In this document: in pieces, positions 26,648-35,761 of the stretch | Numbering within the stretch: the stretch's first letter is position 1 | Layout of the letters: each line of letters opens with the position of its first letter | DNA from: Spirochaetaceae bacterium | GTDB lineage: Bacteria > Spirochaetota > Leptospiria > Leptospirales > Leptonemataceae | DNA length: 64,000 nt | Assembly: GCA_002729885.1 (NCBI GenBank) | Contig: PBUB01000002.1 | Location: 425,745-489,744, forward strand | Reading direction: 5' to 3' | Notes under the pieces: generated by a model | Database searches by the model: none | What the model saw: only the letters and a program-made list of their open reading frames with translations | What the model was told of the DNA's origin: nothing | Made by a program: the position numbers and the translations under genes

Positions 26648-26989
26648 TTACATGGAGAGTTCGCCTGCTCGGTTCATCATTTGCACTCCATGCACCAGCG
26701 AAGCGCCGCCTCGAATTGCAGCAGCCACATGCACAGCTTCCATCATCTGCGCTTCCGAAGCTCCTTTCTCCATGGTCTCTACTGTATATGCATCTATGCA
26801 ATAGGGGCATTGTATTGCATGGGAAACGGCCAGCGCGATGAGTGCTTTTTCCCTGGCTGTGAGAGCACCTTCCTGAAATACGGTGCCATAATAATCAAAG
26901 AATTTCTTGGCCAGCTCTGGCTGGAAATCTCCAATGTTTCCGAATTTCTTTAGATCTGCAGGGTTGTAGTAAGTTTTTCCGTTTTCCAT
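26648..26989 (-). CDS. Arsenosugar-associated AhpD/carboxymuconolactone-decarboxylase-like protein
   Basis: A 113-residue AhpD-fold protein with the redox pair C61-P-Y-C64 and the downstream EAVHVAAAIRGG helix carrying a conserved His. Proteins of this type occur next to arsS and are named peroxidase-like; they may detoxify an oxidant or maintain thiols during arsenosugar synthesis. The ATG at 26989 is preferred over a TTG one codon upstream, with GAGG at good spacing. It lies 59 bp ahead of arsS on the same strand. Confidence 0.82.
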   Translation of the reverse strand: MENGKTYYNPADLKKFGNIGDFQPELAKKFFDYYGTVFQEGALTAREKALIALAVSHAIQCPYCIDAYTVETMEKGASEAQMMEAVHVAAAIRGGASLVHGVQMMNRAGELSM

Positions 26990-27163
26990 CAATTTTCCTC
27001 GTTTGTGTGATTATTCGGTTTGGATTGTTACGGGTTACAATCGGACCAGACAAAGTCCACCACTCAACCAGAGGCTATTTGCCCTGGCCACATTCTTTTT
27101 CTACTCTAGATAGCTTCAACGAGGGATAGGCCGGCAAAAGAAGAGTCTGGCAGCTACTCGAAG

Positions 27164-28180
27164 CTAGGCGGGGCCCAGACCTGAGCTCTTGTTGATACTG
27201 GCCAGAGCATTGTTAATAAACAGTTCTGCCTCTTCGGCATCTCGTTCGGAACTGGATGAGCTTATATGAAAATCACCGATCAGAACATCTCCCTCTTCCG
27301 AAAACCATTCATCCGGACGGGCCCCGGGCTTAAATCTTACGTAGACCCGAATTCGGTGCTGACGATAATACTGGTGTGTATGGGATTCATGGTTCCATAG
27401 ATACTGTCCGGGTTGTTCATGGGCAACGCGAAAACCTTCCACTTGAGAAAGCGAAATAGATTCTCCTGGATACATGTCAGTCATAAAAGCCAGTTCATCT
27501 ATTGAGAGCTTACTGGCCCGCAATCCGACTCTTCCCTGCCATACATCCACGTAGTATGTAAATGCAACCAGAAGCGGGATTCCAGCCATGACCCAACCCA
27601 TTGATGGGCTTTGCGAAGCATAAGCCGCCAAACCAATCAGTATCGAAAGAAATATCCAGGAGAAAAAACCAAGTATCCTGTTCCACTGACTCTTCCCCTG
27701 AAGAATGAGGGATTGCCCTTCTCTGTATTTCTCCACAAGAAGCCCATTGTTGATAGCCACCGCCGGCGGAAGAAACTCGCCATAGAGCGCATTGTGTCTT
27801 ACCTGATGATTCGCCTGAATGTACTCCTCTAGATACCAGTTCAAAAGAAATAGAGCCAGAAATGCATTCAGTACTCCACTTACACCGAGAAGAGACATGT
27901 TCTGATTGGATGCCAGGAGAAGCGATAATCCGGAAAAAGCAGGAAAGGCAGCGAAGAACACCAGGTTCGCCAGAGCTTTCTTTCGCGCCACGAGCCAGTC
28001 CAGCCCTCCCCGTGGACCAGTTATGCCAGCGAGAATCAAAGCAAAGCAATGAATTCCCAGGGCGATGTAACCGGATGTTTCCCGAACGTAATACTCAGCG
28101 GAATCCTGGGTTACAATCATTCGATATAGAATCGTCACAGCAATTCCCTCAAGGGCAAGAAGCATGATCATGCGAACCAT
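27164..28180 (-). CDS. Polytopic membrane protein of unknown function
   Basis: A 338-residue protein with about six hydrophobic segments in two groups (residues 5-130 and 175-225), separated by a soluble loop, and a soluble C-terminal domain of about 110 residues ending in a charged helix. No transporter or enzyme motif was recognised. The gene stands alone between the arsS pair and cobA. It is not an evident part of either pathway. Confidence 0.65.
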   Translation of the reverse strand: MVRMIMLLALEGIAVTILYRMIVTQDSAEYYVRETSGYIALGIHCFALILAGITGPRGGLDWLVARKKALANLVFFAAFPAFSGLSLLLASNQNMSLLGVSGVLNAFLALFLLNWYLEEYIQANHQVRHNALYGEFLPPAVAINNGLLVEKYREGQSLILQGKSQWNRILGFFSWIFLSILIGLAAYASQSPSMGWVMAGIPLLVAFTYYVDVWQGRVGLRASKLSIDELAFMTDMYPGESISLSQVEGFRVAHEQPGQYLWNHESHTHQYYRQHRIRVYVRFKPGARPDEWFSEEGDVLIGDFHISSSSSERDAEEAELFINNALASINKSSGLGPA

Positions 28181-28383
28181 AGGCCTGAACGTTGCAAGCT
28201 TTCCTGAGGTCTGTCAAGCAAAGCATTGTTATTATGCGATTGAGGGCATTAATGAGCCCTGATACGCTTGCGCATAAGATGCATCGGCTCGCGGGCAATC
28301 CTTTGCATGGTTCAATGCGGCTGGAAATTTAATCTTCGCAGCTCCGAGGACATCGAGTGACTGGAGTCACAGGGGAGTCTGGA

Positions 28384-29268
28384 CTATTTTCTTCTTAGAT
28401 GTGCATCGATTCCGGAAGTTTCTTGCACAGCTGTAACCAGGCCGGAGACAGGAATGCTCGAGCCGGATTGCCCTGATGATAGTGCATGCACAACTTCCCC
28501 TACGACAATAATGGATGGCGAAGCCAGCCCATCCAGATGCGGGGCCGTGGCCAGATCGGTAATGCGTACCTCCTGATTGGAGCGTGTGCCGTTTCGAATA
28601 ATGGCCACCGGGGTTTCCGGAGCTCGTCCATGAGCGATTAGCTGCCGAGAGATTTCCGGTAATTTCTTAATGCCCATCAGAAACACTGCTGTGGGTATTC
28701 GCGCGGCTGCATCGTATGCGATGCCGGATGTGCGATCAGCTTCATGACCGGTGAAGACCCCAAAGGCCGTGGAGATGCCCCGAAAGGTAAGAGGGATGCC
28801 CACACTCTCTGGAACGGAATAGAAAGAGCTGATTCCTGGTATCACTTCGCAAGGAATACCGGCATCTTCGAGAACCTGGAGCTCTTCGCCGCCGCGGCCA
28901 AAAATAAAAGGATCTCCGCCTTTAAGTCGAACAATATTGTATCCCTTTCGCGCATAATATACCATCAATTGATGGATCCTTCTCTGTCGCGTTTCCTGGC
29001 AGCGTCCTGGCTTTTTGCCTACAGGAATCTTGATCGCATTTCTGGCATACTTCAAGACAGCCGGATCGATTAATCGATCATAAAGTATCGCATCTGCCTT
29101 TCGCAGAGCTTTAATGGCTTTTCGAGTGAGTAAATCGGGATCCCCTGGACCTGCTCCAACCAGAACAACTTTTCCTGAGCGGATTTCTGTTTCATCGGCT
29201 GTAGCATTGCTGGCATAGATACCGGATGAATCCGAATCTCCGTTTAGCCATTCCTTTCGCGCATCCAT
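28384..29268 (-). CDS. cobA: Uroporphyrinogen-III C-methyltransferase (SUMT)
   Basis: Transfers two methyl groups from S-adenosylmethionine to uroporphyrinogen III, giving precorrin-2 for siroheme (needed by the sulfite reductase encoded at 43462) or cobalamin. Family signatures are VGAGPGDPDLLT, RLKGGDPFIFGRGGEE, PGISS and the GHEAD region. The frame is open to 29325, but the ATG at 29268 overlaps the cysH stop (TAATG), which is the likely start, giving 294 residues. It has no CysG-like dehydrogenase/ferrochelatase part, so those steps must be encoded elsewhere. Confidence 0.93.
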   Translation of the reverse strand: MDARKEWLNGDSDSSGIYASNATADETEIRSGKVVLVGAGPGDPDLLTRKAIKALRKADAILYDRLIDPAVLKYARNAIKIPVGKKPGRCQETRQRRIHQLMVYYARKGYNIVRLKGGDPFIFGRGGEELQVLEDAGIPCEVIPGISSFYSVPESVGIPLTFRGISTAFGVFTGHEADRTSGIAYDAAARIPTAVFLMGIKKLPEISRQLIAHGRAPETPVAIIRNGTRSNQEVRITDLATAPHLDGLASPSIIVVGEVVHALSSGQSGSSIPVSGLVTAVQETSGIDAHLRRK

Positions 29269-30017
29269 TACCGGGCACCTCCTGCATGGAGTCCACATTC
29301 CTTGTGTTCCGGATTCTCCCACCACCAGCGCCCGGCACGAATATCCTCACCCTCTTGAATGGCTCGAGTGCAGGGGGCACAGCCGATGCTGGGAAAGCCC
29401 TGGCGATGTAGAGCATTCAACGGTACATCGTTTTCTTCTATAAAAGAATATACATCTGACTCTTCCCAGGAGGTCAGCGGATTCAGTTTAAGTATGCCAC
29501 CGTGATCGGTATCAAGTTGAAAAGCTGGCAGGTTGGCCCGGGTCACAGACTGGGATTGACGCAATCCAGTAATCCATCCATCCAGCTCGTTCAAAGCCCG
29601 GTTCAGAGGCTCTACCTTTCTTACAAAACAGCATTCCTTGCGGTTATCAATCGAATCGTAAAAGGAAAAGAGGCCTTTATTTCGGATCAATGCTTCCACA
29701 CGCTCTCGGTCCGGGAAAAAGCCTCGAAACTCTACACCGGGGTAACGCTTTCTGCATTCCTCCAGGGTTTGCAGAGTTTCCTCATGCAGGCGGCCCGTTT
29801 CCAGGTAAAATACATGGAGACGGCCAGCGGCTTCCGGATTCTTCTCGATGGCGGAATGCAATAGATGGATAAGAGAGGTGTCCTCGGCGCTAAAGCTGCT
29901 GGCCAACCCCAGCTTCAGTCCGGAACGGGAAGCCCAATCCATGATGGCCTGGGCGTCATTTAACCCAGGATCTTTGTTCAAGTCGGCAATTTCTTTCCAG
30001 TCCATATCTAAAGCCAT
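29268..30017 (-). CDS. cysH: Adenylyl-sulfate reductase, CysH family
   Basis: Reduces activated sulfate to sulfite with thioredoxin-type reductants. The PP-loop (SFSAEDTSLIHLL) and the catalytic C241 (KECGLH) are present. In addition the pairs C129-C130 (KECCFVRKVEPL) and C213-x2-C216 (IGCAPCTR) are present; these ligate the [4Fe-4S] cluster that marks APS reductases, so APS rather than PAPS is the expected substrate. Its stop overlaps the cobA start by one base, linking sulfite production with siroheme precursor synthesis. Confidence 0.93.
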   Translation of the reverse strand: MALDMDWKEIADLNKDPGLNDAQAIMDWASRSGLKLGLASSFSAEDTSLIHLLHSAIEKNPEAAGRLHVFYLETGRLHEETLQTLEECRKRYPGVEFRGFFPDRERVEALIRNKGLFSFYDSIDNRKECCFVRKVEPLNRALNELDGWITGLRQSQSVTRANLPAFQLDTDHGGILKLNPLTSWEESDVYSFIEENDVPLNALHRQGFPSIGCAPCTRAIQEGEDIRAGRWWWENPEHKECGLHAGGAR

Positions 30018-30199
30018 TCTGCTACTCTTGTTGGCAACAATCCCTATCTGAATACTATGAATTGTCAGGGTACCAACAATCCATCATTCGACAAGTATTT
30101 TTGCTGAATTGACCCACGTTCGCTCTGCCTTCCGATCAAGCCGGTTCGGCCTTTCTCAAAACTTGCTAGGCCGGCCAGGGGCACTTATCAGAAGGACGC

Positions 30200-30946
30200 A
30201 TGCAGTCTTACCATTTAAATGATGTAGCCGGCCTGATTAGATCCAGTTCAGGCCAGACGGAGCGGACCGAGGAGGCTGTATTGATCCATCCAGGCAATGG
30301 TGCCCTGCGGCAAGGTTCCGCCTCGCTACTTTCTAGAGTGTCCTCTGGCCCGAAATTCCAGCTCAATCTGCATCAGCCTGCCGGTATTATCGTAGGAATC
30401 CTGATTCTGCTAGCTCTGGGTATGTCTCTGGCCTGCGAACCTGGCTCAGGCCAGAAGAACTCGGATGGACCCAATCCATCCCCGGAGGGCTCCAGAAAGG
30501 AATCAAAAGGCGATCCCTCCCTTTCCGGGCTGCCTCAGGCCCATTCCCTGCGGGTGGCCGATGGGGACACGCTGGTAGCCGATATATCCGGCCAGGAGGT
30601 GAGGATTCGGCTGCACGGAGTGGATGCTCCGGAGCTGGATCAGAAATACGGTCTTGCTGCCCGAAAATGCCTCAAGAGTCTTCTAAAGAATAGCACGTTT
30701 TATGTGAAAACCGAGTATGAGGATCCCTACGGTCGGAGCGTGGCGACGCTGATTTCTCCATCGAACGAAGATCTAAACGCCGTGCTGGTTCGCCGTGGTT
30801 GTGCCTGGGCCTTTCTTCGCTACTCGCAGAAATATGTCTCCGCTGAAAAGGTGGCACGCGAGCAGCGAAAGGGTCTATGGGCCGGCGAAGATCCGGTTCC
30901 GCCCTGGACTTGGCGACGTCGATCACCTGTAAAAACAGACAGGTAG
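30200..30946 (+). CDS. Membrane-anchored thermonuclease (SNase) family protein
   Basis: Residues about 112-240 form a staphylococcal nuclease domain: VADGDTLV, RIRLHGVDAPE with the catalytic Arg/Asp, the DPYGRSVATL region and GLWAGEDP near the end. A strong AAGGA precedes the ATG at 30200, which gives an N-terminal region of about 58 residues before one hydrophobic segment (about 60-80) ending in a lipobox-like LAC; a GTG at 30338 would instead give a normal lipoprotein leader. It probably degrades DNA or RNA outside the cytoplasm. Confidence 0.82.
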   Translation: MQSYHLNDVAGLIRSSSGQTERTEEAVLIHPGNGALRQGSASLLSRVSSGPKFQLNLHQPAGIIVGILILLALGMSLACEPGSGQKNSDGPNPSPEGSRKESKGDPSLSGLPQAHSLRVADGDTLVADISGQEVRIRLHGVDAPELDQKYGLAARKCLKSLLKNSTFYVKTEYEDPYGRSVATLISPSNEDLNAVLVRRGCAWAFLRYSQKYVSAEKVAREQRKGLWAGEDPVPPWTWRRRSPVKTDR

Positions 30947-31024
30947 TCAGCCTTTTTTTACATTGCGCGCTACTATTCTACCGTCCGTTGCTTAGTATAG
31001 GCCGTAAATCGGCGGGGGAATGCA

Positions 31025-33736
31025 ATGCGTTACAAATATTACATCGCACTATTAACTTTCAGTATATTCAGTCTGGGATGTCTGGGTAGTACCGGGGCCG
31101 GCGATAGCCTGTTGTTTGGTACAGCTTTTCAGTCTACAGACAACTCCTGTACTTCGGACGTTACCGTAACTTACAGGGAAATATCCCTATTAGAAGACGG
31201 AGATGTTACCGCAACGTTTGATCAGGCCCAGGACAAGGGAATCGCGGAGACAGACGTAAATGGGGGCACCTCCTGGGGATATCGTTCATTCGAAACGTGT
31301 ATTTATCCCAATGTAGCCTTTTCAGGATCCATTGAGTTTTCTCTGACATCGAATGACACTTATTCTGGCCGAATCAATTCTACCAGATCCTTTCCCGTTG
31401 CCGTAAACGGAGAACCGCTTCCGACGAAACTAACTTTTACCGATAGCGGCGTAGCTGAGCGGCAATGCTTTACTTTTACGCGTGTTGATGATGGAATTCG
31501 CAATACTCCGGAAAGTCCGCTTCAGATTACCATGGGGCGCATCACCGAGCTGGATTCGGAAGGAGATACGAATACATCCGGTTCCTATCATAACAGAACT
31601 CCGTGTAGCATCTCGGTAACAATGGATGACGATGAGGGCCCGGGTATTAGAGTATCTAACATTTCGAATGTAATGGAAGAACCTGGTGTTGCCACGCCCA
31701 ACAGCGGCACCTTCTCAGTGGTACTGAGAACAGCTCCTCTGGCTGACGTTGTCATTCCCATAAACGACACCGCTGATTCTGTAAATGCAGGGAACCGTGA
31801 GGGCACTACCAGTCCTACCAGTCTGACGTTTACCACAGGAAACTGGAACGTTCCTCAAAACGTAACAGTTACTTCTGTGGATGACCTGGAAGTGGATGGA
31901 ATCAAGATCTATACCATTGCCGTACAGAATACCAGCAGCTCCGATAGCGATTACAATGGAATTGATCCTCGGGACGTTGTGGTCTATAACCGGGATCAAA
32001 GTGTTCCTGGTTACACCTATGAAAGATTCGACGCATCCGGTGGTTCCACGGATTCAAGCGGTGGAACCATTAATGGCTTTGCTACAGATGAAGCGAATCA
32101 AATGGGCAGCAACTATGCGAACTGGAAGATTCGTCTTCGTTCGAAGCCATCCGCCAACGTAACTCTGAACTTTTCTACTACCTGTGGTTCTAAGTGTAAT
32201 CTGCTGACTACCAGTCTTACATTTACACCGAGTAACTGGAATAGCTATCAAACGGTTCAAGTAGAAGGAGCATCAGATGCAGGTAACTCCGGAAATGCAG
32301 ATTACAATGTAACCTTCAACGCTGTTTCGTCTGATTCGACCTACAATACGTCGGTGACGGAACCTACATTCAGAGTAAGATCCTGTGATAACGATGCATC
32401 GAACCTGATCCATCCATGCAATCTTTCCGGTAATCCACTGGGAACCTCCGGAAGCCGATTTTCCCGGTCCGAGGGCGGAACCAGCGAGATATGGCTCATT
32501 GCCCAGAGCGCGCCCGGTTCGGATGTTACCGTTAACCTGTCCAGTAGTGATGCTGCCCTGGGGGGAACTCCCAATGCTTCGGCAACCATAACCAGCGCTA
32601 ACTACAATACCTTGCTGGCCGGCGGAAGTAATCGGGTGATCATGAGTCATGCAAATGATGATACAGTGAATTCTCCCACATCCAGAAACTGGAATGTTAT
32701 TACTGCCACTTCTTCCGGCGGTATCACTCATAATCCGGTGGAAGTCTATGCCACTACTACAGATGATGAACAATGGTTCTATGTGAATGTATCTGGAAGC
32801 ACAAGCGAAGATACAGTTACAACAGCAACTATCTCGGTCTGTCTGGGGGCCAACAACCCGACGCAGCCTGTGACGGTTAACATTGCCTGTAACGGGGATG
32901 AGTGCGGATCACCTTCTGCGCCTTCCATCACCTTCCCTGTGGGTAGCCAGGTGTCTACGGCCAATGCAAGCAATAGTGGATGTCCTAACGATGCGAAAAA
33001 ACAGACGTTCACCGTAACAGGTGCGGATGATGCATTTGCGGACGGCACTCAGTCCTTTTCACTGACGCTGACGAAAGCGGCCACTACCGATACGAACTAT
33101 TCCGGTGCGCCCAACCCGTCCAACCCCAATGTAAACAACGCGGATAATGAACCGGCAGGTAAGGCCATCTTTGTCACAAGCATGGGTACCAGCGGCGAGA
33201 TGACAGCCCAGGGTGTTCAGGGTGCAGACAACCTGTGTAACACAAACAAGCCTGGATATGCGCCCAGCGGTACATACAAGGCGTTGATTGTAAGTAATAG
33301 TAGCGGTGAGGTCAATGACCGAACCACTCTTGCGGACTGGCCCATTAACTCCAGTTACTACTACTATCTCTGCACAGGTAGCGGAAGCAATTGTAGAGAT
33401 GAGAACAAGCATATGTTCCAGGGAAGCTCTTTTGATCCCATGAACATGCTGGACCACAGCTCCAGTGCTATCTACTTCCCTTCCGGAGAGTACTGGACTG
33501 GCATGGATACAGGACTGCTCCCTGCAACCCAGGCAAGCACCCCTGGTTCCGGAACATGTAACGATCCAGCCACCGTCTACCGGCACAACTGCCATGGATT
33601 TACCTACGAAACCTGCCCCACAGCGGGAGCTGTAGATTTCTATGGACAAACCTGGAGTGTGAGTGGCAGTAGCGACCCGGTAAGCCAGGAAAGAGCCTGC
33701 ACCAGCTCCTACAATCTCATCTGCGTGCAGCAGTAA
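31025..33736 (+). CDS. Large surface lipoprotein with Calx-beta-like repeats and a C-terminal DUF1554 domain
   Basis: A 903-residue lipoprotein (lipobox SLGC, C19; GGGGGA before the ATG). After a Thr/Ser/Asn-rich region come about four beta-sandwich repeats of roughly 100-130 residues with recurring blocks such as TSLTFTTGNWN and VTVTSVDD (about 200-330), SLTFTPSNWNSYQTV (about 400), then two more diverged units. Residues from about 715 to the end form a DUF1554 domain (KAIFVTSMGTSGEM ... YNLICVQQ), a module known from leptospiral surface proteins. An adhesin-like or structural surface role is plausible. A strong terminator follows. Confidence 0.82.
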   Translation: MRYKYYIALLTFSIFSLGCLGSTGAGDSLLFGTAFQSTDNSCTSDVTVTYREISLLEDGDVTATFDQAQDKGIAETDVNGGTSWGYRSFETCIYPNVAFSGSIEFSLTSNDTYSGRINSTRSFPVAVNGEPLPTKLTFTDSGVAERQCFTFTRVDDGIRNTPESPLQITMGRITELDSEGDTNTSGSYHNRTPCSISVTMDDDEGPGIRVSNISNVMEEPGVATPNSGTFSVVLRTAPLADVVIPINDTADSVNAGNREGTTSPTSLTFTTGNWNVPQNVTVTSVDDLEVDGIKIYTIAVQNTSSSDSDYNGIDPRDVVVYNRDQSVPGYTYERFDASGGSTDSSGGTINGFATDEANQMGSNYANWKIRLRSKPSANVTLNFSTTCGSKCNLLTTSLTFTPSNWNSYQTVQVEGASDAGNSGNADYNVTFNAVSSDSTYNTSVTEPTFRVRSCDNDASNLIHPCNLSGNPLGTSGSRFSRSEGGTSEIWLIAQSAPGSDVTVNLSSSDAALGGTPNASATITSANYNTLLAGGSNRVIMSHANDDTVNSPTSRNWNVITATSSGGITHNPVEVYATTTDDEQWFYVNVSGSTSEDTVTTATISVCLGANNPTQPVTVNIACNGDECGSPSAPSITFPVGSQVSTANASNSGCPNDAKKQTFTVTGADDAFADGTQSFSLTLTKAATTDTNYSGAPNPSNPNVNNADNEPAGKAIFVTSMGTSGEMTAQGVQGADNLCNTNKPGYAPSGTYKALIVSNSSGEVNDRTTLADWPINSSYYYYLCTGSGSNCRDENKHMFQGSSFDPMNMLDHSSSAIYFPSGEYWTGMDTGLLPATQASTPGSGTCNDPATVYRHNCHGFTYETCPTAGAVDFYGQTWSVSGSSDPVSQERACTSSYNLICVQQ

Positions 33737-33737
33737 G

Positions 33738-33761
33738 CCATAGCTCCAACTGGAGCTATGG
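33738..33761 (+). other. Perfect 10-bp inverted repeat after the DUF1554 gene
   Basis: CCATAGCTCC (33738-33747) and GGAGCTATGG (33752-33761) form a hairpin with a 4-nt loop directly behind the stop codon, followed seven bases later by the terminator hairpin. It may protect the 3' end of the long mRNA. Confidence 0.6.
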
Positions 33762-33768
33762 AACGGAA

Positions 33769-33798
33769 GGCCGGGCAAGTTGCTCGGCCTTTTCTTTT
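33769..33798 (+). terminator. Rho-independent terminator
   Basis: GGCCGGGCAA pairs with TTGCTCGGCC (33769-33789, one mismatch), followed by TTTTCTTTT. It ends the transcript of the large DUF1554 lipoprotein. Confidence 0.8.
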
Positions 33799-33859
33799 GT
33801 CTCGAAGAAGCTGCGGAATTGCGTAGACCGAGCAGGATTGTGCTGGCAGGCTGCCTTTG

Positions 33860-34429
33860 ATGTTTCAGCCATTTCGGAAGACTCAGAATACCCGAGCAGA
33901 CTACGAGCAATTGCTCAAGTCTCTGGATTCTTTGCTGGAAAAGCCGGAAGAATCCGCACAGCCGCATTTCTTCGCATCTCGCAGTCTATACGGTCCCGGG
34001 GCTTTGAGCACTCTGGCCAATGCCATTGCACTTCTTCACTGGTTTCTGGATGATGTGAACTGGTGCGGCTTCTATTTATGGGATGGGCAAAAACTGGTTC
34101 TGGGCCCATTTCAGGGGATGCCGGCCTGCACCGTTATAGATTCCGGAAAGGGTGTTTGCGGTTCTTGCTTTGAAAGACGCAAGCCGGTGATTGTAGACGA
34201 TGTGAATCGGTTCCCGGGCCACATTGCCTGCGATCCGGCCAGTCGGTCCGAAATCGTGGTACCTCTGTTTGCTCCCGGTACTCCTCCTCCATCGCCAGAT
34301 TCAACGCATGTCACTGCACAGCCCATCGGAGTTCTGGATGTGGATAGTCCGGAAGAAGGAAGATTCGATACTACTGACTCATACTATCTGGAAAGATTTA
34401 CTCGCATTGTAGCGGATCGTCTTGGCTGA
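33860..34429 (+). CDS. msrC: Free methionine-(R)-sulfoxide reductase (GAF domain)
   Basis: A 189-residue GAF-domain enzyme that reduces free methionine-(R)-sulfoxide in the cytosol. The three redox cysteines (C90, C100, C124) have spacings of 10 and 24 residues, the same as the family's E. coli member, in ACTVIDSGKGVCG and GHIACDPASRSEIVVPL contexts. The NWCGFYLWDG and IGVLDVDSP motifs also fit. The ATG at 33860 is used; a TTG lies one codon upstream. It stands alone. Confidence 0.92.
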   Translation: MFQPFRKTQNTRADYEQLLKSLDSLLEKPEESAQPHFFASRSLYGPGALSTLANAIALLHWFLDDVNWCGFYLWDGQKLVLGPFQGMPACTVIDSGKGVCGSCFERRKPVIVDDVNRFPGHIACDPASRSEIVVPLFAPGTPPPSPDSTHVTAQPIGVLDVDSPEEGRFDTTDSYYLERFTRIVADRLG

Positions 34430-34658
34430 CCTGCATCCCACCGAAGCAATCCTCTCCTGCTTTACCAAACCGCATTGCCGGATTTACGAGAAGCAGCATG
34501 CATTTCAGAAGCCCCGGACTAGATTTCTCATCTGTCAAAAGGTCCGGAATCCTCGGATCGTAGCCTATTTCTTATAAGTCAGGTCGCAGATCCGGCTTCG
34601 ATGGGGCATACTCAGAGCAAATACTAACCATCCGGACTGTTTCCGGAAGGGGGAAATC

Positions 34659-35546
34659 ATGAAGTTTTTCAATAAATCCAGCGGAAAATCCAGCAGAGAG
34701 CAATCCCAGAAGGTAGAGCTCACGGAAAGACGGGTGCCCTATGGCGGAGGAGCCATGGAAAAGCACTGGTTTGCGGGTAATCGCGCAGCCACCCACGTTG
34801 TAAATAGTCTGCATTTGATCTTTCCGGACGGTGAGCGATTCTTTATTCGAAGCGTGAACCATTACAGAAAGCAGATCCAGGATCCAGTGCTCAAAAAGCA
34901 GGTTCGGCTGTTTATGGCTCAGGAAGTGCAGCATGGAGTGGCCCATGAGCGAGCCTGGGATACTCTCAGGAATCAAGGATTTCCAATAGATAAATTCCTG
35001 GAATCCTACCGCAAGAATGCCTTTGATCGTCTGGAGGGATTTGTAAACCGGCGAATCGGGCACTGGCTATCTCTGTCAACAACCGTGGCTTTGGAGCACT
35101 ACACAGCTACCCTGGCCCAGGCAGTATTCGACACAAAGGTGCTGGAATACGATATGCCCCAGGATATGCGAGATCTGCTCTACTGGCATGCCTGCGAAGA
35201 AATCGAACATAAATCGGTGGCTTTCGATGTAATGCAGGACGTTAAGCCTGGATACTTCAAGAGAATCGCCGGCTTTATCATGGCGACCTTTCAGCTCCTG
35301 GGATTCACAGTTCAGGGAGTACGTTTCATGGTAAAACAGGATCCGGATGCTGGCTTCTGGAGCTTTCAAAAGGATTACGTCCGATTCCTGCGAAAGGGCG
35401 GTTATCGTTTCTTCCTTGCACTGCCTCTGAGATTACTGGATTATCTACGACCAGGCTTCCATCCCGATGATCACAAAAATCGAATGATTGCTGCAGAGAG
35501 GCTACGAGCCCAGGGGCTGCCTGTATCGGAAGAATTCGCCACCTGA
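34659..35546 (+). CDS. PF10118 predicted metal-dependent hydrolase
   Basis: A 295-residue all-helical protein of the PF10118 family. Conserved putative metal ligands are seen in FMAQEVQHGVAHERAWD and HACEEIEHKSVAFDV. GGAAGGGGG precedes the ATG. The family has no firmly known reaction; members often sit near flavin monooxygenases, as here (Baeyer-Villiger-type enzyme at 37153). A strong terminator follows the gene. Confidence 0.82.
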   Translation: MKFFNKSSGKSSREQSQKVELTERRVPYGGGAMEKHWFAGNRAATHVVNSLHLIFPDGERFFIRSVNHYRKQIQDPVLKKQVRLFMAQEVQHGVAHERAWDTLRNQGFPIDKFLESYRKNAFDRLEGFVNRRIGHWLSLSTTVALEHYTATLAQAVFDTKVLEYDMPQDMRDLLYWHACEEIEHKSVAFDVMQDVKPGYFKRIAGFIMATFQLLGFTVQGVRFMVKQDPDAGFWSFQKDYVRFLRKGGYRFFLALPLRLLDYLRPGFHPDDHKNRMIAAERLRAQGLPVSEEFAT

Positions 35547-35573
35547 TCCAGGGCTGCCTGTCTGGCTGCCGGG

Positions 35574-35604
35574 GGCCCATCCCTTTGTATGATGGGCCTT
35601 TCTT
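35574..35604 (+). terminator. Rho-independent terminator
   Basis: GGCCCATC (35574-35581) pairs with GATGGGCC (35591-35598), followed by TTTCTTT. It ends the PF10118 transcript. Confidence 0.75.
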
Positions 35605-35761
35605 TGAGCGAAGGTGGGCCTCATTCATCGATAGCGGATGGCATTGTCGGATTGCAGCGCTCTTCCAAACAGGAGGCGCTGCAATGCCTGTACAGCACTC
35701 GGCCGAAGTATCGTAGGAGCTGCATTGAGTGTGAGACTCGTTGAAACGGATCCGGCCATGC

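Noticed and set aside
28357-28370. GTGACTGGAGTCAC inverted repeat downstream of cobA
   Set aside because: A two-base loop and no T run make it neither a good terminator nor a clear operator.
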